Below, one piece after another: positions 28,481 through 37,333 of a DNA stretch of 64,000 bases. The stretch is from Sedimentitalea nanhaiensis DSM 24252. Its GTDB lineage: Bacteria; Pseudomonadota; Alphaproteobacteria; Rhodobacterales; Rhodobacteraceae. Positions within the stretch are counted from its first letter, which is position 1, and every line of letters begins with the position of its first letter. The position numbers and the translations under genes are program-made. The stretch is from positions 419,470 through 483,469 of the forward strand of contig NZ_KI421509.1 in NCBI RefSeq assembly GCF_000473225.1, given 5' to 3'. The notes beneath the pieces were generated by a model. That model saw only the letters and a list, made by a program, of their open reading frames with translations. It made no database searches and was not told where the DNA came from.

Positions 28481-29619
28481 GGTGCTGTCTCGGCCGTTTT
28501 GGTTGCCCGACGCCAGAACGGCTGTGGCAAGGGGCGCCCTGCCATTTGCAGAAACAGCATCGCCGTGGCTATCCCGGCCACGGTTGGAAGATAGAGCAGA
28601 GGCCAGAGGCGCGGGTTTTCGAGAACGGGATCGGACACAACGCCGCGCAGTACTTCGAGGACGATCAACAGCACAAAGGCCAGCAATATCTGCCGCCAGA
28701 CGCCAAAGCGGGAAAATCCGCCCAGCAACAAGGTTGAAAAACCGATCAGCGTCACCGCGATGCAGATCAGGGCACGGGCAAACCTGAGGTGCAGCTCTTC
28801 GGCCAGTTGCCCGGGGGTAAAGTCTTCGGTGGCTGAGATCTGATTCTGCTCTGTCATCAGTTCGATCGTCGGAATGGACCGGATGCTGCGGCTTCTGGCC
28901 GCTCGCTCCTTGAGCAGCGAGCTGATGTTATAGGAAAAGTCCTGAAAGACGGTGGTGGACAGGGTCAGGGTGGCCGTGTCCAGTCTCTGGGCCAGACCGT
29001 CGACCATGATCAGGTTTGCCTGATCGCCGTCGCGCACCAGAAAGGCTTCGGCACCGGTGTAGGTCACCGTTTGTTCGGGATCGCGACGGTCGGACAGGAA
29101 CACGTCGTTCAGGGTGCCGTCCGGGTCGATCTGCCGGATATAGAACGTCACGCCGGGCGCGGGGTGCAGGAAACTGCCTTCGGTCAACAGCCGGGCGGTG
29201 ACGTTGCGGGCGACTTCCGCCTCGCGGATTGCCAGTTGGCTGGTCGAGGCCGGCAGCAGGACATGGGTCAGGATGCTCATCATCGCGGCAGTGATCAGGC
29301 CGAAGACAAGCGCCGGACGCGCCAGCCGCCAGGGGCTGGATCCGGTGGCTTGCATCACGGTCATCTCACTTTCACCGTTCAAACGGTTGGTGACATAGAC
29401 AGCGGCTGCAAAGGCGGCCATCGGCAGGACCATGCGGATCAGATTGGGCAGGGTCAACGCGGTGAATTCCAGAAACACCATCGCCGATTGGCCGTCGCCG
29501 ATAAGATTGTCGAACAATACGACCGCCCGGTTTATCCAGAACACGGCAACGAGGATCAGCGCAAAAAAGCCGAACAATACCAGGTATTGCGACAGGACGT
29601 ATCTGTCGTAACGTGACAC
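28477..29619 (-). CDS. lptF: LPS export ABC transporter permease LptF
   Basis: Partner permease of LptG. The 380-residue product begins MSRYDRYVLSQYLVLFGFFALILVAVFWINRAVVLFD and shows the same six-helix plus periplasmic-domain layout. LNGESEMTVMQATGSSPWRLARP forms the coupling helix region that contacts LptB, and SSPFYIRQ-like GVTFYIRQIDPDG lies in the jelly-roll. It is first in the lptF-lptG-lptD-surA-pdxA chain, with a 131-bp divergent gap to pepA that should carry the promoter of this envelope operon. Confidence 0.95.
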   Translation of the reverse strand: MSRYDRYVLSQYLVLFGFFALILVAVFWINRAVVLFDNLIGDGQSAMVFLEFTALTLPNLIRMVLPMAAFAAAVYVTNRLNGESEMTVMQATGSSPWRLARPALVFGLITAAMMSILTHVLLPASTSQLAIREAEVARNVTARLLTEGSFLHPAPGVTFYIRQIDPDGTLNDVFLSDRRDPEQTVTYTGAEAFLVRDGDQANLIMVDGLAQRLDTATLTLSTTVFQDFSYNISSLLKERAARSRSIRSIPTIELMTEQNQISATEDFTPGQLAEELHLRFARALICIAVTLIGFSTLLLGGFSRFGVWRQILLAFVLLIVLEVLRGVVSDPVLENPRLWPLLYLPTVAGIATAMLFLQMAGRPLPQPFWRRATKTAETAP

Positions 29620-29750
29620 CTTGATCCCTCGCTCTTGCCTGCATTTTCTTGGGCGTGACCCTAATGCACTTCCTATGCGGGGAAAACTGCTATCTGGTCA
29701 AGCCGGGCACCGCGCGGTAGCTGTGGGCAAAACACATATGGAGCCCAAAG

Positions 29751-31238
29751 ATGAGCAGTTTGACACCGATCCGTTTCCAAGCCACCGACCTGGATGCCAT
29801 CGCCCAAGCGACGGGGCGGGTGGCGATCCTGGTCACGCCGGATGGCAAGATGGATCCCGGCGCGCGGCGGGCCAATCGGCTGACCAAGGGGGCGGTGGCC
29901 CGCCTGTTGGAAAGCGAAGGGTTCGACAAGGCGAAATCGGGTCAGGTGATCTCGCTGGCCTGGCCCGCCGGTATGGCGGCCGAGGCACTGGACGTGCTGG
30001 TGCTGGCCCGGCAGTCCAACCCGGTAGCCGCACGAAAGGCTGGCGCGGAACTGGCCAAGCTCAAGGGCACCAAGGCGCTGATGTTGCTGGCCGGAAATGC
30101 CAGGCAGGCGGACAATCTGGCGTTGGGGCTGGCGTTGCGGGATTATCGGTTCGATGCCTACAAGACCGCTGGCGAAGAGGCCGAGGCCGATGACCCGGGC
30201 GAAATCGTGATCTGTCACGCTCGTCCGGATGAGATGGCGGCGGCGGCGGAACCGTTGCTGGCCGTGGCCGAGGGCGCGCATATGACCCGTGATCTGGTCA
30301 ACGAACCCGCCAATATTCTGACCACCACCGAATTCGCCGACCGTCTGGTCGAAATGCGGGATCTCGGACTGACTGTCGAGGTGCTGGACGAAGACACGCT
30401 GGCTGAACTGGGCATGCGCACATTGCTGTCGGTCGGACAGGGCTCGGTCAGCCCGTCCAAGGTGGTGGTGATGCAGTGGATGGGGGGCAATCCTGACGAT
30501 GCGCCGCTGGCACTGGTGGGCAAGGGTGTGGTGTTCGACACCGGTGGTATTTCGCTGAAACCGTCGGCGGGGATGGAAGACATGACCATGGACATGGGCG
30601 GTGCGGGTGTTGTCGCGGGCACCATGCGTGCGCTGGCATCTCGCAAGGCCAAGGCCAATGTGGTCGGTTTGGTCGGTCTGGTTGAAAACATGCCTTCCGG
30701 GAACGCCACACGACCCGGCGACGTGATCCGGTCGATGAAGGGGACCACGGTCGAGGTGATCAATACCGACGCCGAGGGCCGGCTCGTTCTGTGTGACGTC
30801 ATGTGGTATGCACAGGAACGGTTCAAACCGGCGGGCATGATCGATCTGGCGACTCTGACCGGGGCGATCATCGTCGGGCTGGGACATGACAATGCCGGTG
30901 TGTTTTCGAACGACGATTCGCTGTGCAACGCATTTCTCAAGGCGGCAAAGGCCGAGGGCGAAGGTGCCTGGCGGATGCCCTTGGGCAAGGGGTATGACGA
31001 TCTGATCAAGTCGCGCATCGCTGACATCAAGAATACCGGTGGCCGCCCGGCGGGCTCGATCACGGCGGCGCAGTTTCTGGCCCGTTTCGTCAAGGACGAG
31101 ACCCCGTGGATTCATCTGGACATTGCCGGGGTTGCCTCGGTCAAATCCGACACCGATTTTGCCCCCAAAGGGGCCACCGGATGGGGCGTTGCGGCGCTGA
31201 ACCGGTTGGTGCGGGACCGGTTCGAAATAGAAGAATAA
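29751..31238 (+). CDS. pepA: Leucyl aminopeptidase (M17)
   Basis: Two-metal cytosolic aminopeptidase releasing N-terminal residues, broad in specificity. The 495-residue protein has an N-terminal macro-like domain and a catalytic C-terminal domain. The latter shows GKGVVFDTGGISLKPSAGMEDM, KANVVGLVGLVENMPSG, the family signature NTDAEGRLVL (338-345) with metal-binding Asp and Glu, and LATLTGAIIVGLG. The length equals that of E. coli PepA. It is divergent from lptF and probably co-transcribed with the VOC gene 28 bp downstream and with holC. In many gammaproteobacteria pepA also precedes holC, which supports the grouping. Confidence 0.96.
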   Translation: MSSLTPIRFQATDLDAIAQATGRVAILVTPDGKMDPGARRANRLTKGAVARLLESEGFDKAKSGQVISLAWPAGMAAEALDVLVLARQSNPVAARKAGAELAKLKGTKALMLLAGNARQADNLALGLALRDYRFDAYKTAGEEAEADDPGEIVICHARPDEMAAAAEPLLAVAEGAHMTRDLVNEPANILTTTEFADRLVEMRDLGLTVEVLDEDTLAELGMRTLLSVGQGSVSPSKVVVMQWMGGNPDDAPLALVGKGVVFDTGGISLKPSAGMEDMTMDMGGAGVVAGTMRALASRKAKANVVGLVGLVENMPSGNATRPGDVIRSMKGTTVEVINTDAEGRLVLCDVMWYAQERFKPAGMIDLATLTGAIIVGLGHDNAGVFSNDDSLCNAFLKAAKAEGEGAWRMPLGKGYDDLIKSRIADIKNTGGRPAGSITAAQFLARFVKDETPWIHLDIAGVASVKSDTDFAPKGATGWGVAALNRLVRDRFEIEE

Positions 31239-31266
31239 TCAGGCCCCGGCGCGAAAGGAGCCCGAC

Positions 31267-31668
31267 ATGCTGATCCCTGCCACCCGATATCGCGACTGCG
31301 AAGCCGCGTTGAAATTTGTCACCGAGGTGCTGGGGCTGACGCCGCATGCGGTTCATCGAGGCAAAGACGGGGCGATCCTGCATGTCGAGATCCGGCAGGG
31401 GCAGGGGGTGATGATGTTCGGCCCCCAAAAGAGCGGCGCCTTTGACGCTTTCATGGTTGATCCCCGGCGTGCCGGTGGAGAAACCACCACGATCTATGTC
31501 GTGGTTGCGGATGTCGCGGCGCTGCACGCGCGGGTATTGGCAAATGATGCGGATGTGGTTCTGCCGCTCGAGACGCAGGATTATGGCGGCAGCAATTTCA
31601 CAGTGCGCGATCCCGAGGGCCATATCTGGAGCTTTGGCGATTACGATCCTCTGGCGGCGAATGCCTGA
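31267..31668 (+). CDS. VOC superfamily (glyoxalase/bleomycin-resistance fold) protein
   Basis: A 133-residue protein with two beta-alpha-beta-beta-beta units of the vicinal-oxygen-chelate fold. The first is YRDCEAALKFVTEVLGLTPHAV with GAILHVEI. The second is TIYVVVADVAALHARVLAN with NFTVRDPEGHIWSFGDYDP, the usual C-terminal motif holding a metal-binding Glu. The substrate is unknown; resistance or glyoxalase activity should not be assumed. GAAAGGAG precedes the ATG. Its stop overlaps the holC start (TGATG), so it appears to be inserted between pepA and holC. Confidence 0.88.
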   Translation: MLIPATRYRDCEAALKFVTEVLGLTPHAVHRGKDGAILHVEIRQGQGVMMFGPQKSGAFDAFMVDPRRAGGETTTIYVVVADVAALHARVLANDADVVLPLETQDYGGSNFTVRDPEGHIWSFGDYDPLAANA

Positions 31669-32126
31669 TGGGGGCGGTTTATTTTTATCACCTGACCCGC
31701 AAACCGCTGGAACAGACCCTGCCAGTTCTGCTGGACAAGGCACTCGATGCGGGGTGGCGAATCGTGGTTCGCGGAACCGATTCAGAGCGTCTGGCCTGGC
31801 TTGACGAACAGCTGTGGCTGGGGTCGGACGCCGGGTTTCTGCCGCACGGTCTGGCGGGCGGGTCGTATGATGCAGACCAGCCAATCCTGTTGACCACAGA
31901 GGCGTCGGCCGCAAACGCACCCGCTTGCCTGATGGCGGTGGATGGCGCGGCGGTCTCTGCCCAAGACGTTACCGGAATGCAGCGGGTTTGCGTGCTGTTT
32001 GACGGCAACAACGGGCCGGCGATCGAGCGCGCGCGCGCGCAGTGGAAAAGCCTCACCGATGCGGGATGTTCTGCGCAATACTGGTCAGAAGAATCCGGGC
32101 GATGGGAGAAAAAGGCGGAACGCTGA
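31668..32126 (+). CDS. holC: DNA polymerase III chi subunit
   Basis: Part of the clamp-loader complex, linking it to SSB. The 152-residue product starts AVYFYHLTRKPLEQTLPVLLDKALDAGWRIVVR, carries the conserved LDEQLWLGSDAGFLPHGLAG (the W-x-FLPH region) and QPILLTTE, and ends in a variable tail. Coupled to the VOC gene by a TGATG overlap. The partner psi (holD) is rarely found in alphaproteobacteria and is not seen here. Confidence 0.93.
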   Translation: MGAVYFYHLTRKPLEQTLPVLLDKALDAGWRIVVRGTDSERLAWLDEQLWLGSDAGFLPHGLAGGSYDADQPILLTTEASAANAPACLMAVDGAAVSAQDVTGMQRVCVLFDGNNGPAIERARAQWKSLTDAGCSAQYWSEESGRWEKKAER

Positions 32127-32173
32127 TCCGGGGCTGACGGGTCTTTGCCCCGCGTTCTTTCGCGGCAAGGGCG

Positions 32174-32755
32174 TCAGCGCGTCAAGACCAGCGCATCGCC
32201 CGTGATTTCGATCCGCTCCCAGCGGCGAAGGTAGGCCATGCCCAGCAGCGATTGATCCATTTCGCCCTGATTTACCCAGGCCCGCACGTTGCGATCCTGC
32301 ACCGGACCCAGACCCACCCGCTCCAGCTTGATCGGGGCTGTGCGGACCGTGCCATTGGCGGTATTGGCGCGTCCGACATAAGCCAGCCCGTCCAGGTCGA
32401 CACCGACCCGTTTGGCGTCTGCATGGGTCAGCACCATGTCCGACGCGCCGGTGTCGATCAGAAACTCCACCGGGCTATCGTTGATCAGTAATGTCAGGTA
32501 GTAGTGCCCGTCGTTGGCACGCGGGACTTCGATCTGGCCGTCGGCGGTGATCATACCCTGGCTGGGTCGAAGCGTCTGACGGATATCGTCCCAGATGCCG
32601 ATGGCGGCAATCACGCCGACAAAGATCAAGCCCCAAGCCAGCACCTGTTGCACGGTCTTGCCGATCGACTGCCTGTTGCGGGCCAGAAACCATGTCAACA
32701 CCATGCCCAGCATCAGGATCAGATAGATCAGGTTGCCCCATTCAAACGACGTCAT
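32174..32755 (-). CDS. Retropepsin-like aspartic protease, TIGR02281 type, membrane-anchored
   Basis: A 193-residue protein with two N-terminal hydrophobic helices (NLIYLILMLGMVLTWFLA and VLAWGLIFVGVIAAIGIW). A single clan-AA aspartic protease domain follows, with the active-site FLIDTGAS and the downstream hydrophobic-Gly segment SLLGMAYLRRWERIEI. Such single-domain proteins must dimerise to be active; substrates are unknown. I chose the ATG at 32755 because GGAAGG stands 5 nt before it; a GTG two codons upstream is possible. Its tail faces holC, 47 bp away. Confidence 0.88.
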   Translation of the reverse strand: MTSFEWGNLIYLILMLGMVLTWFLARNRQSIGKTVQQVLAWGLIFVGVIAAIGIWDDIRQTLRPSQGMITADGQIEVPRANDGHYYLTLLINDSPVEFLIDTGASDMVLTHADAKRVGVDLDGLAYVGRANTANGTVRTAPIKLERVGLGPVQDRNVRAWVNQGEMDQSLLGMAYLRRWERIEITGDALVLTR

Positions 32756-32806
32756 TGGCACCTTCCGTAATTGTTACCCAAGATATAGGTGCGCTGGGTG
32801 CGCTTG

Positions 32807-33427
32807 CTAGCTGGCGAAACCGAAATCACGCAATCCGTCCAGTACGAATTGCGCCGCCAGTGCCGCCAGAAGCATGCCCAAGAGGCGTGTCACCACATTT
32901 ATGCCGGTCTTGCCAAGGGCAGGGGCCAGCAATCCGCTGGCCAGAAACAACAGGAGGACCACCGTGACAACTGCGATCATCACCCCTATGACCATAAAAA
33001 GGCCTTCGGCTCCGGGCTTCTGCCCGGACAACAGGATAACCGTGGCGATGGAACCGGGGCCGGCGATCAATGGAATCGCCAGTGGAAAAACCGAAGGGTC
33101 CGGGCTTTCGTCTTCGGCTTGGTCTTCGCGCCTTTTGCTGCGCCGCTCGAACAGCATCTCCAGCGCGGTCAGAAATAACAGAACCCCGCCTGCCACGCGA
33201 AAAGCTGCCATCGAGATGCCGACAAAATTCAGAACCGCTTCGCCGAAAGCCGCGAAAACAGACAGGATGATGATCGCGGTCAGACAGGCCCGCACCGCAA
33301 TCGAACGTCGGCGGGCCGCGTCCAAACCCTGCGTTATGGCCATGAACAGCGGCGCCAGTCCGATCGGATCTATGACAACGAACAGAGTGACATAGGCGGT
33401 GATCAGAAAGGCCGTGTCCACGATCAT
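32807..33427 (-). CDS. MarC family integral membrane protein
   Basis: A 206-residue protein with six hydrophobic segments, the MarC/SnatA (YhgN) family. Typical features are FVVIDPIGLAPLFMAIT at the start of helix 1, FRVAGGVLLFLTALEMLF, the polar loop with FPLAIPLIAGPGSIATVI, and the final VVTRLLGMLLAALAAQFVLDGL. Some members are neutral amino-acid exporters (SnatA); the multiple-antibiotic-resistance name is historical and not supported functionally. The ATG overlaps the stop of the upstream ABC-F gene by 4 nt, so expression is coupled. Confidence 0.92.
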   Translation of the reverse strand: MIVDTAFLITAYVTLFVVIDPIGLAPLFMAITQGLDAARRRSIAVRACLTAIIILSVFAAFGEAVLNFVGISMAAFRVAGGVLLFLTALEMLFERRSKRREDQAEDESPDPSVFPLAIPLIAGPGSIATVILLSGQKPGAEGLFMVIGVMIAVVTVVLLLFLASGLLAPALGKTGINVVTRLLGMLLAALAAQFVLDGLRDFGFAS

Positions 33428-35274
33428 GCCTGGGCTCTCTCAAGCTTTTCAAGAGCGCTCATCCACAGGGCTTCGGCGCGGTCCAGCCCCTCCATCACTT
33501 CGGCGTATTTGCGCTGCCAGACTTCGGCCTCGCCCTTCTTGCCATCTTCATACAAACTTGGGTCGGCCAATTTGGCGGCCAGCTTGTCGCGCATCTGGTT
33601 CAGTTTCTGCACCCGCTCCTCGCCCTTGCGCGCTTCGGAGCGCAGCGCAAGGATGGCATCGCGCGACGGGCGTTTGGGTTTGGCGGTCCCGGCCCCCGAT
33701 TTGGAAGCGGGTTTGTCCCGGCTCAAGAGCAGCGTGCGATACGATGGCAGATCACCGTCATAGGGTTTGACGGTTCCGTCGCTGACCAGCCACAGACGGT
33801 CGGCCACAAGCGACAGAAGGTGCATGTCGTGGCTGACCAGAATCACCGCGCCGGAATAGGCTGTCAGCGCTTCGACAAGGGCTTCGCGGCTTTCGATATC
33901 GAGGTGGTTGGTCGGTTCGTCCAGAATCAGCAGATGCGGCGCGGGCAGGGTAGCCAAGAGCAGCGACAGCCGGGCCTTTTGCCCGCCCGACAGCCGCCCG
34001 ACTGCGGTATCGGCCTGATCTGCGCCCAGCCCGAACCCGGCCAGCCGCGCGCGCAATTTCGCCTGCCCCTCTGCAGGGCGTTCGCGCAGCAGATGTTGCA
34101 GCGGCGTTTCGTCAACCCGCAACTCTTCGACCTGATGCTGGGCAAAGAACCCGATGCGCAGCTTGTTCGAACTGGTCATCTTGCCCGCCAAAGGGGCCAA
34201 CCGGTCGCTGAGCAGCTTTGCCAGGGTCGATTTGCCCTGGCCGTTCTTGCCCAACAGGGCGATCCGGTCGTCCTGATCGATCCGCAGGTTCAGATTGCGC
34301 AGCACGACCGTGTCGCCATAGCCGACCTGGACGCCTTCGGTGGCGATGATGGGGGGCGACAGTTCCTCGGGTTCGGGAAAGGAAAACACCGTGCGCGCCG
34401 CGTCTTCGGGCGCGCGGATGGTTTCCATCTTTTCCAGCATCTTGACCCGGCTCTGGGCCTGTTTCGCCTTGCTGGCCTTGGCTTTGAACCGATCGACAAA
34501 GGCCTGCAGATGGGCACGCCTTGTATCCTGTTTCTTGGCTGCTGCCGCTTGCACCGCGCGGTTCGCGGCGCGCTGGCGGGCGAACTGGTCGTAGTTGCCA
34601 GTGTAATAGATCAGGCCGCGATTCTCGAGATGCAGGATGCCGCCGACCGAGCGGTTTAGCAATTCGCGGTCGTGGCTGATGATGATGACTGTATGCGGAT
34701 AGCGTACCAGGTAGTTTTCCAGCCACAATGCGCCTTCCAGATCCAGATAATTGGTCGGTTCGTCGAGCAGCAGATAATCGGGCTGTGCAAACAACACCGC
34801 CGCCAGAGCAACGCGCATCCGCCAGCCGCCGGAAAAGGCAGAGCACGGCATCAGCTGTTCTTCGGCTTCAAATCCCAGTCCGCGCAGAATGGACGAGGCA
34901 CGCCCTTCGGCCGACCAGGCGTCGATATCGGCCAGACGGGTCTGGACCTCGGCGATACGGCTCGGGTCGGTGGCGATTTCCGCTTCGGCCAGCAGGGATG
35001 CGCGTTCGGTATCGGCGGCCAGAACCGTGTCCAGCAGCGATACTTCGTTGCCGGGCACTTCCTGCGCCACGCCGCCGATGCGCGCGCGGGCGGGCAGGGT
35101 AATGCTGCCCCCCTCAAGGTGCAATTCGCCCCGGATCAGTTTGAAAAGGGTGGTCTTGCCAGCCCCGTTGCGCCCGATCAGCCCGACCTTGTGGCCGGTG
35201 GGAATGGTGGCGCTGGCGGATTCGAACAGCGGGCGGCCTTCAACGGCATATGTAATATCGGTGATGCGTAACAT
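33424..35274 (-). CDS. ABC-F family ATPase (YheS-like)
   Basis: Soluble tandem-ATPase protein without membrane domains, of the class acting on ribosomes as translation factors. The 616-residue product has two ABC cassettes. The first has Walker A GRNGAGKTT, signature FSGGWRMRVALAAVL and LLLDEPTNYLD. The second has GKNGQGKST, LSGGQKARLSLLLA and LILDEPTNHLD. A charged linker between them (RRAHLQAFVDRFKAKASKAKQAQSR) is the ABC-F P-site tRNA interaction motif region. A C-terminal coiled coil (~residues 545-616) completes the Uup/YheS layout. The start ATG at 35274 fits the family N-terminus MLRITDITYAV. It is followed by marC with an ATGA overlap. Confidence 0.95.
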   Translation of the reverse strand: MLRITDITYAVEGRPLFESASATIPTGHKVGLIGRNGAGKTTLFKLIRGELHLEGGSITLPARARIGGVAQEVPGNEVSLLDTVLAADTERASLLAEAEIATDPSRIAEVQTRLADIDAWSAEGRASSILRGLGFEAEEQLMPCSAFSGGWRMRVALAAVLFAQPDYLLLDEPTNYLDLEGALWLENYLVRYPHTVIIISHDRELLNRSVGGILHLENRGLIYYTGNYDQFARQRAANRAVQAAAAKKQDTRRAHLQAFVDRFKAKASKAKQAQSRVKMLEKMETIRAPEDAARTVFSFPEPEELSPPIIATEGVQVGYGDTVVLRNLNLRIDQDDRIALLGKNGQGKSTLAKLLSDRLAPLAGKMTSSNKLRIGFFAQHQVEELRVDETPLQHLLRERPAEGQAKLRARLAGFGLGADQADTAVGRLSGGQKARLSLLLATLPAPHLLILDEPTNHLDIESREALVEALTAYSGAVILVSHDMHLLSLVADRLWLVSDGTVKPYDGDLPSYRTLLLSRDKPASKSGAGTAKPKRPSRDAILALRSEARKGEERVQKLNQMRDKLAAKLADPSLYEDGKKGEAEVWQRKYAEVMEGLDRAEALWMSALEKLERAQA

Positions 35275-35461
35275 GGGCAGGGCAATAGTGCAGATTGCGC
35301 AAAGCTGAAAGAACCTTTTGAACGGTCTGCGCCATTGATTGGGGGCAGGTGCAGTCGGGGGCCAATTGCGCCCTTTCCTAACCAAAGAGGACATGCTAGG
35401 CGCGCGCCATCAGTTACCCGGCTGCCAGAGTGTGCGGCCGATAATCAAGGAGACGCCCAAA

Positions 35462-35884
35462 ATGGCTCTGGAACGCACCTTTTCGATCATCAAACCCGAT
35501 GCAACCCGTCGCAACCTGACCGGCAAGATCAACGCTAAATTCGAGGACGCCGGCCTGCGCATTGTCGCGCAAAAGCGCATCCACATGACCAAGGCACAGG
35601 CTGGCGTGTTCTATTCGGTCCACGCCGAGCGCCCGTTCTATGACGAACTGTGCGAGTTCATGTCGTCCGAGCCGGTGGTCGTCCAGGTTCTGGAAGGCGA
35701 AAACGCCATTACCAAGAACCGCGAAATCATGGGCGCGACAAACCCTGCGGATGCCGCACCCGGAACGATCCGCGCTGATTTCGCTGAATCCGTTGGCGAA
35801 AACTCGGTTCACGGTTCGGATGCTCCGGAAACCGCAGCGGTCGAAATCGCCTACTTCTTTTCAGGTCTCGAACTCGTCGGCTAA
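35462..35884 (+). CDS. ndk: Nucleoside diphosphate kinase
   Basis: Transfers the gamma-phosphate between NTPs and NDPs through a phospho-His intermediate. The 140-residue protein has the full-length Ndk pattern: [15 protein letters not shown], the KPN-loop region, [18 protein letters not shown], and the catalytic His117 in [35 protein letters not shown] precedes the ATG, a strong ribosome binding site that fits a highly expressed gene; the in-frame upstream extension is spurious. It is monocistronic, with hairpins immediately downstream. Confidence 0.97.
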   Translation: MALERTFSIIKPDATRRNLTGKINAKFEDAGLRIVAQKRIHMTKAQAGVFYSVHAERPFYDELCEFMSSEPVVVQVLEGENAITKNREIMGATNPADAAPGTIRADFAESVGENSVHGSDAPETAAVEIAYFFSGLELVG

Positions 35885-35904
35885 GTGGAATTGTAAAATT
35901 CCGG

Positions 35905-35929
35905 GGCGTTTTTGAGAACGAAAAACGCC
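35905..35929 (+). terminator. Hairpin downstream of ndk
   Basis: Perfect 9-bp stem ggcgttttt / aaaaacgcc around a 7-nt loop, 20 bp past the ndk stop. A smaller stem (ggaatt / aattcc) lies just before it at 35887-35902. The U-rich arm is inside the stem, as is common for terminators working in both directions. Confidence 0.65.
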
Positions 35930-35952
35930 TGCGACAGTAGTGCTGTCGTGGC

Positions 35953-35984
35953 AGGGGCCGCTCCAATTGGCGCGGCCCCTGTTT
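35953..35984 (+). terminator. Second hairpin between ndk and the P450 gene
   Basis: Perfect 9-bp stem aggggccgc / gcggcccct with a 10-nt loop, followed by gttt. It is a good intrinsic-terminator shape with a short U-run and lies ~85 bp before the P450 start. Confidence 0.55.
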
Positions 35985-36068
35985 CCGTGCCGGAGTGCGG
36001 TTTTCAGACGCGGCACGATTGACATGTCCCGTCGGGTCGGGAACCTTGCCGCCAAGGGAGAGTGGCGC

Positions 36069-37304
36069 ATGAATACTGCAACGGATGAGCTCGGGGCGGC
36101 AGAGATTGGCGGTTTCGATCTGGCAAATCCGCCTCCCGGCTTTGTCGAGGATCCTTTTCCCTTTTACGACGCCCTGTTGCGCAGGGCCCCGGTGCTGCGG
36201 CAGCCTGACGGATCGGTCCTGCTGTCGCGACATGGCGATCTGGACCGGGTTTATCGCGATACGACGCTGTTCACGTCTGACAAGAAATCGGTTTTTGCCC
36301 CAAAATTCGGATCCGGCAGCCCGTTGTTCGAACATCATACCACGTCGCTGGTGTTCAACGATCCGCCACTGCACACGCGGGTACGACGGATCATGGCATC
36401 GGCCCTGACACCGCGTGCAATCGCACGGATGGAACCGGGATTGATTGCCGCCGTGGATGCGTTGCTCGGGTCGGTGGCGTCGCGCCCGCAGTTGGATTTG
36501 ATCCAGGATTTTGCGGCGCTGATTCCGATTCAGATCATCGGCAACCTTCTGGATGTCCCCGTGGACGAACGTGGCCCGCTGCGCGACTGGTCGCTGGCCA
36601 TCCTGGGGGCGCTGGAGCCGTCCCTGTCGTCGTCACAGTTGGAGCTCGGGCACCAGGCCGTGACCGAATTCAAGGCATATCTGCAGGATCTTATCGCGCG
36701 CCGTCGTGCGCGGCCTGGAGATCCCGAGACCGACGTTTTGACCCGCCTGATCCGGGGCGATGGGGCAGAAGGGCAGTTGAGCGAAATCGAGTTGATCCAG
36801 AACTGTATCTTCATTCTCAATGCGGGGCACGAAACCACCACCAACCTGATCGGCAACGGGCTGGCCCTGCTGAACGATCACCCGGATCAAAAGGCGCGCC
36901 TGGTGAGGCAGCCCGAGCTGATCGCGTCTGCGATCGAAGAGATCCTGCGGTTTCGGTCGCCCAATCAGCTGGGCAACCGGGAAACCAGCGCCCAAATCGA
37001 AATAGGCGGCCATGTCATTGCGCCCGGCACCAATCTGCACCTGATCATCGGAGCGGCCAACCGCGATCCCGCGGTATTCGACGATCCGCAACGGTTTGAT
37101 ATCGGTCGTAAACCAAACCGGCATCTGGCTTTTGCAGGCGGGCCGCATGTGTGTATCGGTCTGACGCTGGCGCGGATGGAGGGTCGCATCGCGATCGGTC
37201 GGTTCCTGTCCCGTTTTCCGGCCTTCCGGATCAAGCCGGGGCGGGTCGATGGCGGCCGCATGCGGTTTCGCGGCTATGCAGCGCTGCCGGCGGAATTGGG
37301 GTGA
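36069..37304 (+). CDS. Cytochrome P450
   Basis: Soluble heme-thiolate monooxygenase of the bacterial class, 411 residues. Landmarks are the I-helix oxygen-activation motif AGHETTTN, the K-helix ExxR (EILR), and the heme loop FAGGPHVCIGLTLARME with the axial Cys at 362. The sequence resembles CYP enzymes that hydroxylate terpenes, fatty acids or small aromatics; the substrate cannot be assigned. The ATG at 36069 follows AAGGGAGAG. No ferredoxin or ferredoxin reductase gene lies nearby, so electron donors must be encoded elsewhere. It converges with the XRE-cupin regulator. Confidence 0.95.
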   Translation: MNTATDELGAAEIGGFDLANPPPGFVEDPFPFYDALLRRAPVLRQPDGSVLLSRHGDLDRVYRDTTLFTSDKKSVFAPKFGSGSPLFEHHTTSLVFNDPPLHTRVRRIMASALTPRAIARMEPGLIAAVDALLGSVASRPQLDLIQDFAALIPIQIIGNLLDVPVDERGPLRDWSLAILGALEPSLSSSQLELGHQAVTEFKAYLQDLIARRRARPGDPETDVLTRLIRGDGAEGQLSEIELIQNCIFILNAGHETTTNLIGNGLALLNDHPDQKARLVRQPELIASAIEEILRFRSPNQLGNRETSAQIEIGGHVIAPGTNLHLIIGAANRDPAVFDDPQRFDIGRKPNRHLAFAGGPHVCIGLTLARMEGRIAIGRFLSRFPAFRIKPGRVDGGRMRFRGYAALPAELG

Positions 37305-37333
37305 CCCAAACCCCTGGCACGAACCGGAGACAC

